This document shows positions 9,059 through 17,471 of a DNA stretch of 64,000 nt, in pieces. The position numbers were made by a program, and so were the translations under genes. Under the pieces are notes generated by a model, which saw only the letters and a list, made by a program, of their open reading frames with translations, was not told the origin of the DNA and searched no databases. This DNA is from Tabrizicola_A sp964393035 (GTDB lineage: Bacteria > Pseudomonadota > Alphaproteobacteria > Rhodobacterales > Rhodobacteraceae), in contig CAYMRX010000006.1 of assembly GCA_964393035.1 (NCBI GenBank), forward strand, positions 62,001 through 126,000, written 5' to 3'. How positions within the stretch are numbered: position 1 is the stretch's first letter; each line of letters starts with the position of its first letter.

Positions 9059-10125
9059 ACATATTGAACTCGACTCAGGACTTCTGGCTGTCAAAGAGGG
9101 TCCTGGTAACTGGACACACTGGGTTTAAGGGAAGTTGGCTAAGCCTTTGGCTGCAATCCATGGGCGCGGCTTTGCGCGGCATCTCACTCGAGCCGCCAAC
9201 TGAGCCCGCTCTGTTTGACGTTGCACGTGTTGCTGAGGGTATGGAGCATCGCATCGTCGACATACGCGACTTTGCAGCTCTGAGGGCTCAAATAGATGAG
9301 TTCCAGCCGGAAATCATTATTCACATGGCCGCGCAACCACTAGTGCGCCTCTCTTATCACCAACCGATTGAGACTTACGCCACCAATGTAATGGGCACCG
9401 TGCACGTGCTTGAGGCTGCGCGTCAGGTTGGCTCAGTCCGCTCGATTGTGAACATCACAACAGATAAGTGTTACGAAAATCGAGAATGGGTTTGGGGCTA
9501 CCGTGAGGAAGAGCCGATGGGAGGTCACGACCCCTACTCAAGTAGTAAGGGTTGCGCGGAGCTAGTCAGCTCTGCTTATCGCAAGTCCTTCCTCAAGGAT
9601 GCTGGAATTGCGCTGGCAACAGCGCGCGCTGGAAACGTTATCGGCGGTGGAGACTGGGCGCTCGACCGTTTGATTCCCGATGTTCTGCGGGCGTTGCAGA
9701 ATAAACAGCCGGTTCTTGTCCGAAACCCACACGCGATACGCCCTTGGCAGCACGTATTGGAACCACTCTCTGGCTATCTTCTGCTCGCCCAGCGCTTGTA
9801 CGAGAACGGCCAATCCGATGCAGAGGGTTGGAACTTCGGTCCTCGTGACGAGGACGCACAGAACGTTCAATACATTGTCGAGCGCATTTGCGAACGGTGG
9901 GGCGAAAGTGCGTCATGGACCTTGCAACCCGGCGAGCATCCGCATGAAGCAAATTTTCTGAAGCTAGATATCTCAAAGGCTGGGCAGAGACTAAAGTGGT
10001 CTCCTCGTTGGTCTTTAGAAATCGCTTTGCTCCACACGACTGAATGGCATCGTGCATGGTTAAGAGGCGAAGACATGAAGACTTTTTGCCTTAATCAAAT
10101 CTCCCAATATCGAGCAACCATATGA
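9055..10125 (+). CDS. rfbG: CDP-glucose 4,6-dehydratase
   Basis: 356 residues, extended short-chain dehydrogenase family. The Rossmann motif GHTGFKG (residues 20-26) with the KGSWLSLWL continuation is diagnostic for RfbG; the catalytic YSSSK lies near residue 160 and NITTDKCYEN contains the catalytic Thr/Asp region. It converts CDP-glucose to CDP-4-keto-6-deoxyglucose with bound NAD+. The ATG at 9055 is chosen over a GTG at 9019 because it overlaps the rfbF stop and gives the normal N-terminus. It is also coupled by ATGA to rfbH. Confidence 0.93.
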   Translation: MNILNSTQDFWLSKRVLVTGHTGFKGSWLSLWLQSMGAALRGISLEPPTEPALFDVARVAEGMEHRIVDIRDFAALRAQIDEFQPEIIIHMAAQPLVRLSYHQPIETYATNVMGTVHVLEAARQVGSVRSIVNITTDKCYENREWVWGYREEEPMGGHDPYSSSKGCAELVSSAYRKSFLKDAGIALATARAGNVIGGGDWALDRLIPDVLRALQNKQPVLVRNPHAIRPWQHVLEPLSGYLLLAQRLYENGQSDAEGWNFGPRDEDAQNVQYIVERICERWGESASWTLQPGEHPHEANFLKLDISKAGQRLKWSPRWSLEIALLHTTEWHRAWLRGEDMKTFCLNQISQYRATI

Positions 10126-11474
10126 CCGTAAACACTGATTACTCTCAGCTGCAACTGGACAATATCCGCAGCCAAATTGCTGAGCTTGTGCAGCAGTACG
10201 CTGACATTGCGTATAGCCCCAAGACCTTTGTCCCAGGTGTAACACCCGTTCCAGTATCGGGCAAAGTCATAGGGGCTGGTGAGCTTAAGATGATGGTAGA
10301 CGCCTCTCTCGATGGGTGGCTCACAACTGGACGGTTCAATGCAATGTTTGAACAGCGTCTGGCAAAATTCCTTGGTGTCAAACACCTGATTACAGTTAAT
10401 TCAGGATCTTCGGCGAACCTTGTTGCCTTCTCAACGCTGACCAGTGCAAAGCTTGGCGATCGAAGGATCAAGCCTGGCGATGAAGTCATTGGTGTTGCCG
10501 CTGGCTTTCCCACTACGGTTAATCCAATTATTCAGTTTGGCGCAGTGCCTGTATTCGTGGACGTAGAATTGTCGACCCACAACATCGATGCGTCTAAAGT
10601 TGAGGCCGCAATAACACCCAAAACGAAAGCGATCATGCTTGCCCACAGCTTGGGCAACCCGTTCAATTTGGATGTTATCACCGCCCTTTGCAAAAAGCAT
10701 AACTTGTGGCTGGTGGAAGACTGCTGTGACGCACTTGGTGCCACGTATAATGGCAAAATGGTTGGTACATTTGGTGACATTGCGACGCTGAGCTTCTACC
10801 CGGCCCACCACATCACCATGGGCGAAGGTGGCGCAGTTTTCACCAATAATGCCCAACTGAAGTTGATTGCAGAATCCTTCCGCGATTGGGGCCGCGACTG
10901 CTACTGCCCACCTGGTAAGGACAACACCTGTGATCGGCGCTTTTGCTGGACCAAGAAGGAGCTGGGCGGCGACCTTCCAGACGGTTACGACCACAAATAC
11001 ACATACAGCCACCTAGGCTATAACCTCAAGATTACGGACATGCAGGCAGCCTGCGCACTCGCGCAGATGGACCGAATTGACGAGTTCATTGCTAAGCGGC
11101 GCGCCAACTTTACTTACCTCAAGAACCGCCTATCCACTGTTGAACAGTTCCTGCACTTGCCAGAAGCAACACCGAATTCCGAGCCGTCGTGGTTCGGTTT
11201 CCCGCTGAACCTGAAGGAGAGCGCCGGCGTAAAGCGAGCTGACTTGATAAACTTCTTGGAAGAAAACAAGATCGGCACGCGACTGCTGTTCGCTGGTAAC
11301 TTAACCAAGCAGCCCTACATGGCTGGCCGCAATTACCGGATAAGCGGTGAGCTAATCAATACTGACGTTGTGATGAACCAGACTTTTTGGCTGGGAACCT
11401 TCCCGGCGCTTGGCGAGGAGCAGCTGGACTATGTAGCTGGAAAGTTGGAAGAGTTCTTTGGCGCTAACTTTTAA
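10122..11474 (+). CDS. rfbH: CDP-4-keto-6-deoxyglucose 3-dehydratase (E1)
   Basis: 450 residues. A PMP-dependent, 2Fe-2S-containing member of the DegT/DnrJ/EryC1 fold. The position of the PLP-binding Lys is taken by His (SFYPAHHITMGEGGAV, His about 229-230), the hallmark of E1 dehydratases that use PMP instead of a Schiff-base Lys. The Cys-rich segment DCYCPPGKDNTCDRRFC (about 258-274) supplies the iron-sulfur ligands. With DdhD it removes the C-3 hydroxyl to give CDP-4-keto-3,6-dideoxyglucose. It ends the coupled rfbF-rfbG-rfbH series; an AT-rich 373-bp gap follows. Confidence 0.93.
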   Translation: MTVNTDYSQLQLDNIRSQIAELVQQYADIAYSPKTFVPGVTPVPVSGKVIGAGELKMMVDASLDGWLTTGRFNAMFEQRLAKFLGVKHLITVNSGSSANLVAFSTLTSAKLGDRRIKPGDEVIGVAAGFPTTVNPIIQFGAVPVFVDVELSTHNIDASKVEAAITPKTKAIMLAHSLGNPFNLDVITALCKKHNLWLVEDCCDALGATYNGKMVGTFGDIATLSFYPAHHITMGEGGAVFTNNAQLKLIAESFRDWGRDCYCPPGKDNTCDRRFCWTKKELGGDLPDGYDHKYTYSHLGYNLKITDMQAACALAQMDRIDEFIAKRRANFTYLKNRLSTVEQFLHLPEATPNSEPSWFGFPLNLKESAGVKRADLINFLEENKIGTRLLFAGNLTKQPYMAGRNYRISGELINTDVVMNQTFWLGTFPALGEEQLDYVAGKLEEFFGANF

Positions 11475-11847
11475 TAAAATAGTATATCGCAATAGGCAAA
11501 TCGCGAGGCATGCTCCCTTAAGGTGCGCCGATAATTTAATATCCCACGCAAGAGTTTTCTTTAACACTGAAGGTCGCGGATTATTAGGCTTATAGAAAAC
11601 CTGCATAAGAATCGCAAATCTCTAAATGCAGTTTTTTAAATCATAGTCTGTTTGTGGTTTTATGAGTCGTTCAATGATAAAATTATCCTATTGCTGTATT
11701 GAACCGCTCTAGGGGTGTTACTTTTCTGTGCCCTGGCAAAACGACTCCAACATTGTTTCCGTCCGATCTTAATGAAAACTGCACTACAAATTTGTGGTGC
11801 CAGACAACTTATGCCAACACTGGCAATTAAATGGGAAAACAGGCACC
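11475..11847. other. AT-rich intergenic region, probable promoter for the four-gene module
   Basis: No gene is seen in 373 bp. It is markedly more AT-rich than the genes on both sides and separates two translationally coupled blocks (rfbFGH and the aldolase-HAD-ThDP-reductase set), so a promoter for the second block is expected here. No single -35/-10 pair stands out. Composition suggests a junction between two acquired segments. Confidence 0.45.
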
Positions 11848-12555
11848 ATGGATGTTAAATTCGAAACATTCGCAAGAATAAAGGGTGAGTTCGAGGCCGA
11901 GGGCCTGTCGCGGCTGGAGGTTGCCGCTGAGGCGCTGTTCGCTTCCCGAAACGGTCTAGATTATCTCGTCAAGATTGGCGGAGCCGAGGCTAAGAGTGAT
12001 ATTGCCTATCTTGCGGACCTGGGTGTGACCTCGATTGTCTGTCCGATGGTCGAAACCCCCTTCGCCATGAAGAAATACATGGATATGTTACCCAACGGCG
12101 CGTTCGATCATATCGGTGTAACCATCGAAACTGTGACTGCGGTGGGCAATATCGACGCAATCCTTGACGCTGGGACGGCTCTGACTGACGTGACCATCGG
12201 GCGCACGGACCTGAATGCCTCCTATGCGGGCGCCGGGGTCGATACAGAAGAAACCATCGCAATGGTCAAGACCGTAGCTCGCTCAGCAAGGCTTCGTGAC
12301 CTGCCCGTCACCATGGGGGGTAGCGTCAGCGCGAGGACTCGCGCCCTTCTTGAGGCTGATGCCGAGCTGCGTGCGCTAATAGATTTTGTAGAAACGCGAA
12401 AGGCTGTAATCCCAGTTCAGGGATTTTTATCACCGCGAGCGCTCCTCGAAGCATTAAAACTTGAAGAAGCGCTGATGCGCCGCCGTGCCGCCATCGCGGA
12501 CCGCACGGTCAAGATAGCCGGTGCCCGGCTCGCCGCCCTGGCTTCGAGGGCTTGA
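11848..12555 (+). CDS. HpcH/HpaI-type aldolase (citrate lyase beta-like TIM barrel)
   Basis: 235 residues. Blocks typical of the HpcH/HpaI family: KGEFEAEGLSR, LVKIGGAEAKSDI, GVTSIVCPMVETPFAMKKYM (metal-binding Glu region), IGVTIETVTAVGN, and DVTIGRTDLNAS for the metal-binding Asp. Family members cleave or form C-C bonds with a pyruvate or acetyl enolate and a divalent metal. The ATG at 11848 is preferred to a GTG at 11794 because homologous proteins begin close to the KxEFEAEG block. It is followed without a gap by the HAD, ThDP and reductase genes, so a joint pathway is inferred. The substrate is unknown; supply of a keto-acid donor or chain extension of the dideoxy sugar are possibilities. 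Confidence 0.7.
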   Translation: MDVKFETFARIKGEFEAEGLSRLEVAAEALFASRNGLDYLVKIGGAEAKSDIAYLADLGVTSIVCPMVETPFAMKKYMDMLPNGAFDHIGVTIETVTAVGNIDAILDAGTALTDVTIGRTDLNASYAGAGVDTEETIAMVKTVARSARLRDLPVTMGGSVSARTRALLEADAELRALIDFVETRKAVIPVQGFLSPRALLEALKLEEALMRRRAAIADRTVKIAGARLAALASRA

Positions 12556-12557
12556 CT

Positions 12558-13259
12558 ATGAAGCCGCTCATAGTTCTTGATTTTGATGGTGTTCTTTTCA
12601 ATAGCGCTTTCGAGGCTTATCAGGTCTGCGAAAACACAGTTAGGGGCGACCCAGCCTATCGCCATGGCATAACCTTTGACGACTTCATGGCGTTCCGCGG
12701 ACATCTGACTGACGCGTGGCAGTTCAATCGGCTCTATCGCCGCTTGGGCGCGTTACATCTTCAAGACTATGACAAGCTATACCAGATTGAACCGGAAGAC
12801 GACGACTGGGCCTTCACCAAACGTTTCTTTTCTACCCGAGCTGAGATGATGAAAGATCCGGACTGGGCTAAGTTCATGTCGCCCTATCCATTTTTTTACC
12901 AACTACGCCCGCTTATTTCAAAATACACAGATTATTTCTGCATTCTCTCCACCAGAAACCGCGAGTCGATTCAACGGACCCTGGATTTCTTTGAGGTCGA
13001 CGGCCTGCTTATCTTTGGCCAAGAGGATATTCGTGAGTATGGCTCTAAACTGGGAGTAGCCAATGCCCACAGTATGTTCGATAAGGGTAGCTACGTGGTA
13101 TATGTCGACGATATGAGTGCCCATCTCGAACCCTTCGACAATGACGCTGACCTCTGCATCCACGCCAACTGGGGTTATGACTGCGCACGTAGTGAAAGCT
13201 ATTCCCAGACCCAAGCATTCAAGATCATCGATGCCCTCCTGAAACTTGGGCTTGAGTGA
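12558..13259 (+). CDS. HAD-superfamily hydrolase
   Basis: 233 residues. HAD motif I is VLDFDGVLF (nucleophile Asp8, acid Asp10), motif II is in ILSTRN, a conserved Lys lies in YGSKLG, and motif IV is VVYVDDMSAHL. A helical cap sits between motifs I and II (about 16-110). It is most likely a phosphatase on a small metabolite of the aldolase/ThDP pathway. The ATG at 12558 lies three bases after the aldolase stop; an in-frame TTG at 12552 is less likely. The exact substrate cannot be read from sequence. Confidence 0.72.
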   Translation: MKPLIVLDFDGVLFNSAFEAYQVCENTVRGDPAYRHGITFDDFMAFRGHLTDAWQFNRLYRRLGALHLQDYDKLYQIEPEDDDWAFTKRFFSTRAEMMKDPDWAKFMSPYPFFYQLRPLISKYTDYFCILSTRNRESIQRTLDFFEVDGLLIFGQEDIREYGSKLGVANAHSMFDKGSYVVYVDDMSAHLEPFDNDADLCIHANWGYDCARSESYSQTQAFKIIDALLKLGLE

Positions 13260-13297
13260 CCCTCGCATTATCCGCAAAACGACAGGACAAATTTACC

Positions 13298-15046
13298 ATG
13301 AAATACAGCGACCAGATGGGCGAATGGCTGCGTGATCTCGGCTACACGCACTATTTCTATGTCGGTGGCGGCAACATTATGCATTTAACTGAAAGTTTAA
13401 GCCGCTACTTGACCGGTGTCCCTGTGGTGCATGAGGTTGCTGCCGGCATTGGGGCTGAGTATTTCAATGAGATTGCGGAGCCGGGGCAGCGAGCGCTTGC
13501 TCTGGTCACCACAGGTCCAGGCCTAACCAACATCGTCACTGCAGTATCAGGCGCTTGGCTGGAGAGCCGTGAATTGCTGGTGATTGGCGGGCAGGTTAAG
13601 ACTACGGACCTCGCTACCGGTGCTCTGCGCGGGCGGGGTATTCAGGAGGTAAACGGGGTCGAACTGATGCGGTCGACTACCAAGGCCTCGGTACAACTGC
13701 GCGCGCCGATCGGCGGATTGGAATTTTACGACATTGTGTCACAAACTTGGACCCCGCGCAAAGGACCAGTGTTCCTTGAAGTGCCGCTTGACGTGCAGGC
13801 GGCGACCGTTGAGCCGGAGAAAATTGTTATCCAACCGCTACCAACGCTGCCGACCGTATCCGATCTAGATCTCGCCGATATTGTCGCGCGTTATAACGCG
13901 GCTAGGAAGCCTATAATCCTGATTGGTGGCGGGGTCGACTACGCTACTGCGAAGGTACTTCAGGACCAACTTCAAGCAAAGCGTGTGCCGGTGATGACTA
14001 CCTACAACGGCGCCGATCGGGTGGATGGCTATAGCGAGACCTACCTCGGGCGTCCGAACACCTGGGGTCAACGTAGTTCCAACATTCTGATCCAACAGGC
14101 TGATCTCATTGTCGCCGTCGGTACCCGACTTGGGATGCAGCAAACTGGTTTCAACTGGCAAGAGTTCGGCCGTCAAGCGCATATAATGCAGATCGAGATC
14201 GACGAGGCAGAACTGCATAAGGGCCACCCAGCTATCGATCAGAAGCTGCAGGTGGACGCGAACGATTTCCTGACCCGCTTCCTTACCGCGTCACTCTCAC
14301 CCCATGATGATTGGCTGTCCTATGCGCGCAAAGTGCGCGCGGCAGTTCCCCGAGTTGAGGCGGTAAATACTACCGGCGCTGCATTTTTGTCGCCCTATGA
14401 TTTCATCGTCACATTGGAAACCCTGACCCAGGCTGATGATCTGGTGATTCCCTGTTCAAGCGGCTCCGCCTTCACTTTATCAATGCAGCTTTACCAACAG
14501 CGCTTTGGCCAGCGGATGCTAACGAACAAGTCGTTGGCATCGATGGGCTATGGCTTGTCTGGCGCGATTGGGGCTTGTATCGGCGCGGGAAACAGCAAGC
14601 GCACCATCCTGATCGAAGGCGATGGCGGTTTTGCCCAGAACATGCAGGAGGTCGGAACGGCCGAGATCAATGATCTCAACCTCAAGATGTTTATCTTCCA
14701 TGACCAAGGCCATGCCTCAATCCGGATGACGCAGATCAACTACTTCAAGGGCAAGTACTTGGGCTGTGACCGCAAGTCGGGACTTGGCCTGCCGAACTGG
14801 GAAAAGCTCTTTAGCGCTTGGGACGTGCCTGTGGTGCCGGTAAACCGAGGCTTCGAAAGCAATCCTGACTTTGTCGCCGCATTCAACGCTCCCGGCCTCT
14901 GCGCCTTTATCGTGCAGATTGACCCCGAGCAAACCTATTTCCCGAAGATTTCCAGCAGGATCACGGCGACCGGGTCGATGGAGTCGAATCCAATCGACCG
15001 CATGACGCCCGAGATCGACTATCTCCAAGGGCTCAGTTTCAATTAG
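13298..15046 (+). CDS. Thiamine-diphosphate-dependent enzyme, acetolactate synthase-like (YerE-type candidate)
   Basis: 582 residues with the three-domain layout of acetohydroxyacid synthases. The PYR domain has the catalytic Glu in VVHEVAAGIGAEY (Glu46); the central domain is at about 190-330; the PP domain has the Mg-ThDP motif GDGGFAQNMQE (Gly441 onward). Next to a complete CDP-4-keto-3,6-dideoxyglucose pathway the best analogue is YerE of Yersinia pseudotuberculosis, which adds a two-carbon unit from pyruvate to C-4 of that sugar in CDP-yersiniose synthesis. This is inferred from context; a housekeeping IlvB is unlikely because no small subunit gene is adjacent. Start chosen at ATG 13298, preceded by AGGACA; an upstream GTG at 13256 overlaps the HAD stop. 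Confidence 0.72.
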   Translation: MKYSDQMGEWLRDLGYTHYFYVGGGNIMHLTESLSRYLTGVPVVHEVAAGIGAEYFNEIAEPGQRALALVTTGPGLTNIVTAVSGAWLESRELLVIGGQVKTTDLATGALRGRGIQEVNGVELMRSTTKASVQLRAPIGGLEFYDIVSQTWTPRKGPVFLEVPLDVQAATVEPEKIVIQPLPTLPTVSDLDLADIVARYNAARKPIILIGGGVDYATAKVLQDQLQAKRVPVMTTYNGADRVDGYSETYLGRPNTWGQRSSNILIQQADLIVAVGTRLGMQQTGFNWQEFGRQAHIMQIEIDEAELHKGHPAIDQKLQVDANDFLTRFLTASLSPHDDWLSYARKVRAAVPRVEAVNTTGAAFLSPYDFIVTLETLTQADDLVIPCSSGSAFTLSMQLYQQRFGQRMLTNKSLASMGYGLSGAIGACIGAGNSKRTILIEGDGGFAQNMQEVGTAEINDLNLKMFIFHDQGHASIRMTQINYFKGKYLGCDRKSGLGLPNWEKLFSAWDVPVVPVNRGFESNPDFVAAFNAPGLCAFIVQIDPEQTYFPKISSRITATGSMESNPIDRMTPEIDYLQGLSFN

Positions 15047-15092
15047 GCTAATAAACCTTAACCACTGTAACTTCTGAGTAAGTGTCGATCAA

Positions 15093-16079
15093 ATGAAAGT
15101 CTTTATCACCGGAGGAACCGGCTTCTTCGGCAAGGCGTTGTTGCGTCGATTAGCAGGAGGTCGCTTGCCCGCGCTCGAAGGGGCCGAGCTAGTCCTGCTG
15201 TCCCGCGACCCAGACCGGTTCCGCAACGCCATGGGGCCGGTAATCAACGGCCTTAGCCTGCGCTTCATCTTGGGAGATATCGAGCGCGCCGAAACCCTGC
15301 CCAACGAAAACTTCACCCATATCCTGCATGCTGCGACCGACAGCACCACTGGCCCAGCTCTGAGCCCGCTGCGTCGCTTCGATCAAATCGTGACTGGGAC
15401 GCGAAATGTGTTTGACCTTGCTGTCCGTACTGGATGCAAGCGTGTCCTCCTGACCAGTTCTGGAGGGGTCTACGGTCCAATCTCTGGCTTTTCTAATGGG
15501 GTGCCAGAAAGCTGCAACGCCATGCCCGATCCACTGGAACCCGAGAACGCATATTCACTCGGCAAGCGGCAAGCTGAACACCTTTGTGCGCTATACCACC
15601 GCAACCACGGAATCGACTTCGTCATCGCTCGATGTTTTGCTTTTGTAGGGCAGGATCTGCCGCTCGATGCTCATTTCGCCATCGGGAATTTCTTGCGTGA
15701 CGCTCTTGCAGGGCGCGAGATCATTGTGAAAGGTGACGGTACTCCGGTGCGCAGCTTCATGGATCAGCGCGACCTAGCAGACTGGTTGGTTGCTCTTCTC
15801 TTGCGCGGGCATGGCCAGCGGGCTTACAATGTGGGTTCAACTGAGTGTGTGAGTATTTACGAGCTTGCCCATCGGATCGCAAATGCCATGCCGACCCCGC
15901 CCGCTGTGCGCATGCTGAGAAATACCCCCACCGTGCAAGCTGCCGGTCGTCACTTTTACCTTCCAGATACTGCCCGCGCGCGGACTGAACTTGGGCTGAC
16001 TTGTACTTATGCCCTTGCCGACTCGATCCGACAGGTGCTCGACCACTATACGTCTGCCACGTCGCAGGACGCCAAATGA
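15093..16079 (+). CDS. NAD-dependent epimerase/dehydratase family reductase (YerF-type candidate)
   Basis: 328 residues, extended SDR. Rossmann motif GGTGFFG (residues 7-13), LLTSSGGVYG with the catalytic Ser region, and YSLGK (Tyr and Lys near 153-157). The C-terminal part is sugar-nucleotide-type (NVGSTECVSIYELA). Placed after the ThDP enzyme, a reductase of the new side-chain ketone, as YerF does in yersiniose synthesis, is the best inference. A C-4 reductase or epimerase for another sugar is equally possible on sequence alone. Its stop overlaps the wzx start. Confidence 0.65.
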   Translation: MKVFITGGTGFFGKALLRRLAGGRLPALEGAELVLLSRDPDRFRNAMGPVINGLSLRFILGDIERAETLPNENFTHILHAATDSTTGPALSPLRRFDQIVTGTRNVFDLAVRTGCKRVLLTSSGGVYGPISGFSNGVPESCNAMPDPLEPENAYSLGKRQAEHLCALYHRNHGIDFVIARCFAFVGQDLPLDAHFAIGNFLRDALAGREIIVKGDGTPVRSFMDQRDLADWLVALLLRGHGQRAYNVGSTECVSIYELAHRIANAMPTPPAVRMLRNTPTVQAAGRHFYLPDTARARTELGLTCTYALADSIRQVLDHYTSATSQDAK

Positions 16080-17464
16080 ACGCCGATCAAATGCGTCTCA
16101 AAAACATCGCGAGCCGGGTTGGTTTAGACGCCCATATCGTGAATGTATTTTTATATCGCTTTTGGTCGATCTTTGCTGGCGGCCTGACAGTTATGACTGT
16201 TCCGATGTTCCTGTCTCCGGTGCAGCAGGGCTATTTCTATTCTTTCAATAGTCTGATCGCGCTTCAGGTCTTCTTCGAGCTAGGCATGGGGCAGGTGATA
16301 ATCCAACTGGTTGCGCATGAAGCGTCCAGCCTAACCCGCACCCCACTGGGTAGTTATGTTGGTGATGCAGAAGCGCTAGCGCGGCTGAAGCAAATACGCC
16401 TGCTGCTTGGTCGCTGGTATCAGGGCGCGGCTATGCTGTTCATAATTGTCGTGCTGACCGCGGGAGTCGTCTTTTTCAATGATGGTGGCCTAGCATGGCA
16501 GTACTGGGGGGGGGCCTGGACGTTGTTGGTATTAGCCTCTGCCGCAAACATACTTATGAGTTGGAAACTTGCAGTAGTCGAGGGCTTCGCTTTGGTGGGT
16601 GAAATCGCTCGCCTGCGCCTGCGCCAGTCAGTCATTGGCTACGGGCTGATGTGGCTATGCCTAGTGTTAGGCGCGGGCCTTTTGAGCGCGACTGCGGTAC
16701 CATTGGTGGCGGCCATTATGACGCTGACCTGGGTGAACCGTTTGCCTCAGTCGCAACTATACCATTTGCACAGCGACCAACAACCCCACCTTCCCATTAG
16801 TTGGAAGCGCGAAATCCTGCCATTCCAGTGGCGGATTGGAGTTAGTTGGATGAGCGGATATCTGTCGTTTAACGCCCTCACTCTGATTGCTTTTCAACAG
16901 ATCGGTCCGGTGGAAGCTGGTCAGGTCGGCCTCGCCATTAACGTGTTCAACGCAGTCGCCTCGATTGGCATCAGCTGGATGGTCGCTAGGGCTCCAAACA
17001 TGACTATGCTTATCGCAAAGGGCCAGCGCGACGACCTCATGACTTTATTCAAGGGCTCGATACTGCGTTCCTTTTTGTCAACGCTTCTTGTCGTCGGAAT
17101 CATCATCGCGATTTGGGGGGGGGTACACGCACGAGACGTTGCCTTAGCGGATAGACTGCCTGACGCAGCCGTAATGCTTTCCATCGCTTGGGGCACGCTA
17201 GTGAATAGTATAATCTTTTGTGTCGCTATCTACATGCGCGCACATCGGCAAGAGCCGCTTTTGTTGATGTCTGTATTTACCGGTATTCTTGTTTTCTTAG
17301 TTACCTGGGTAGGATCGTACTACAGCGCGTCTCACATGATGCTCGGTTGGGCTGGGGTCACAACCTTCTTTGCCCTCCCTTATGCAATCATGGTTTTGCG
17401 CCGTTTTAACGCGAAGCAGGCTGCGAAATCAGTGTTAGACGTGCCCGCTAATCAAGAACCTTAG
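16076..17464 (+). CDS. Wzx-like polysaccharide flippase
   Basis: 462 residues, almost entirely hydrophobic, with about 12 predicted membrane helices and the short N-terminal cytoplasmic segment typical of the MOP-superfamily O-antigen translocases. It would move the lipid-linked repeat unit across the inner membrane. The ATG at 16076 overlaps the preceding stop (ATGA) and is preferred to an in-frame start at 16001 that lies inside the reductase. Two G9 tracts occur in frame at codons about 144 and 347, so one-base slippage would switch the protein off. Confidence 0.8.
   Translation: MNADQMRLKNIASRVGLDAHIVNVFLYRFWSIFAGGLTVMTVPMFLSPVQQGYFYSFNSLIALQVFFELGMGQVIIQLVAHEASSLTRTPLGSYVGDAEALARLKQIRLLLGRWYQGAAMLFIIVVLTAGVVFFNDGGLAWQYWGGAWTLLVLASAANILMSWKLAVVEGFALVGEIARLRLRQSVIGYGLMWLCLVLGAGLLSATAVPLVAAIMTLTWVNRLPQSQLYHLHSDQQPHLPISWKREILPFQWRIGVSWMSGYLSFNALTLIAFQQIGPVEAGQVGLAINVFNAVASIGISWMVARAPNMTMLIAKGQRDDLMTLFKGSILRSFLSTLLVVGIIIAIWGGVHARDVALADRLPDAAVMLSIAWGTLVNSIIFCVAIYMRAHRQEPLLLMSVFTGILVFLVTWVGSYYSASHMMLGWAGVTTFFALPYAIMVLRRFNAKQAAKSVLDVPANQEP
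16506..16514. repeat. G9 tract 1 in the flippase gene
   Basis: Nine consecutive G residues coding Trp-Gly-Gly-Ala in frame. Candidate slipped-strand mispairing site. Confidence 0.75.
17115..17123. repeat. G9 tract 2 in the flippase gene
   Basis: Nine consecutive G residues coding Trp-Gly-Gly-Val in frame, about 600 bp after the first tract in the same gene. Confidence 0.75.
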
Positions 17465-17471
17465 TGACCTC

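Noticed and set aside
13298..15046. Housekeeping acetolactate synthase (ilvB)
   Set aside because: No small-subunit gene (ilvH/ilvN) follows and the gene sits inside a nucleotide-sugar locus; a sugar-modifying role fits better.
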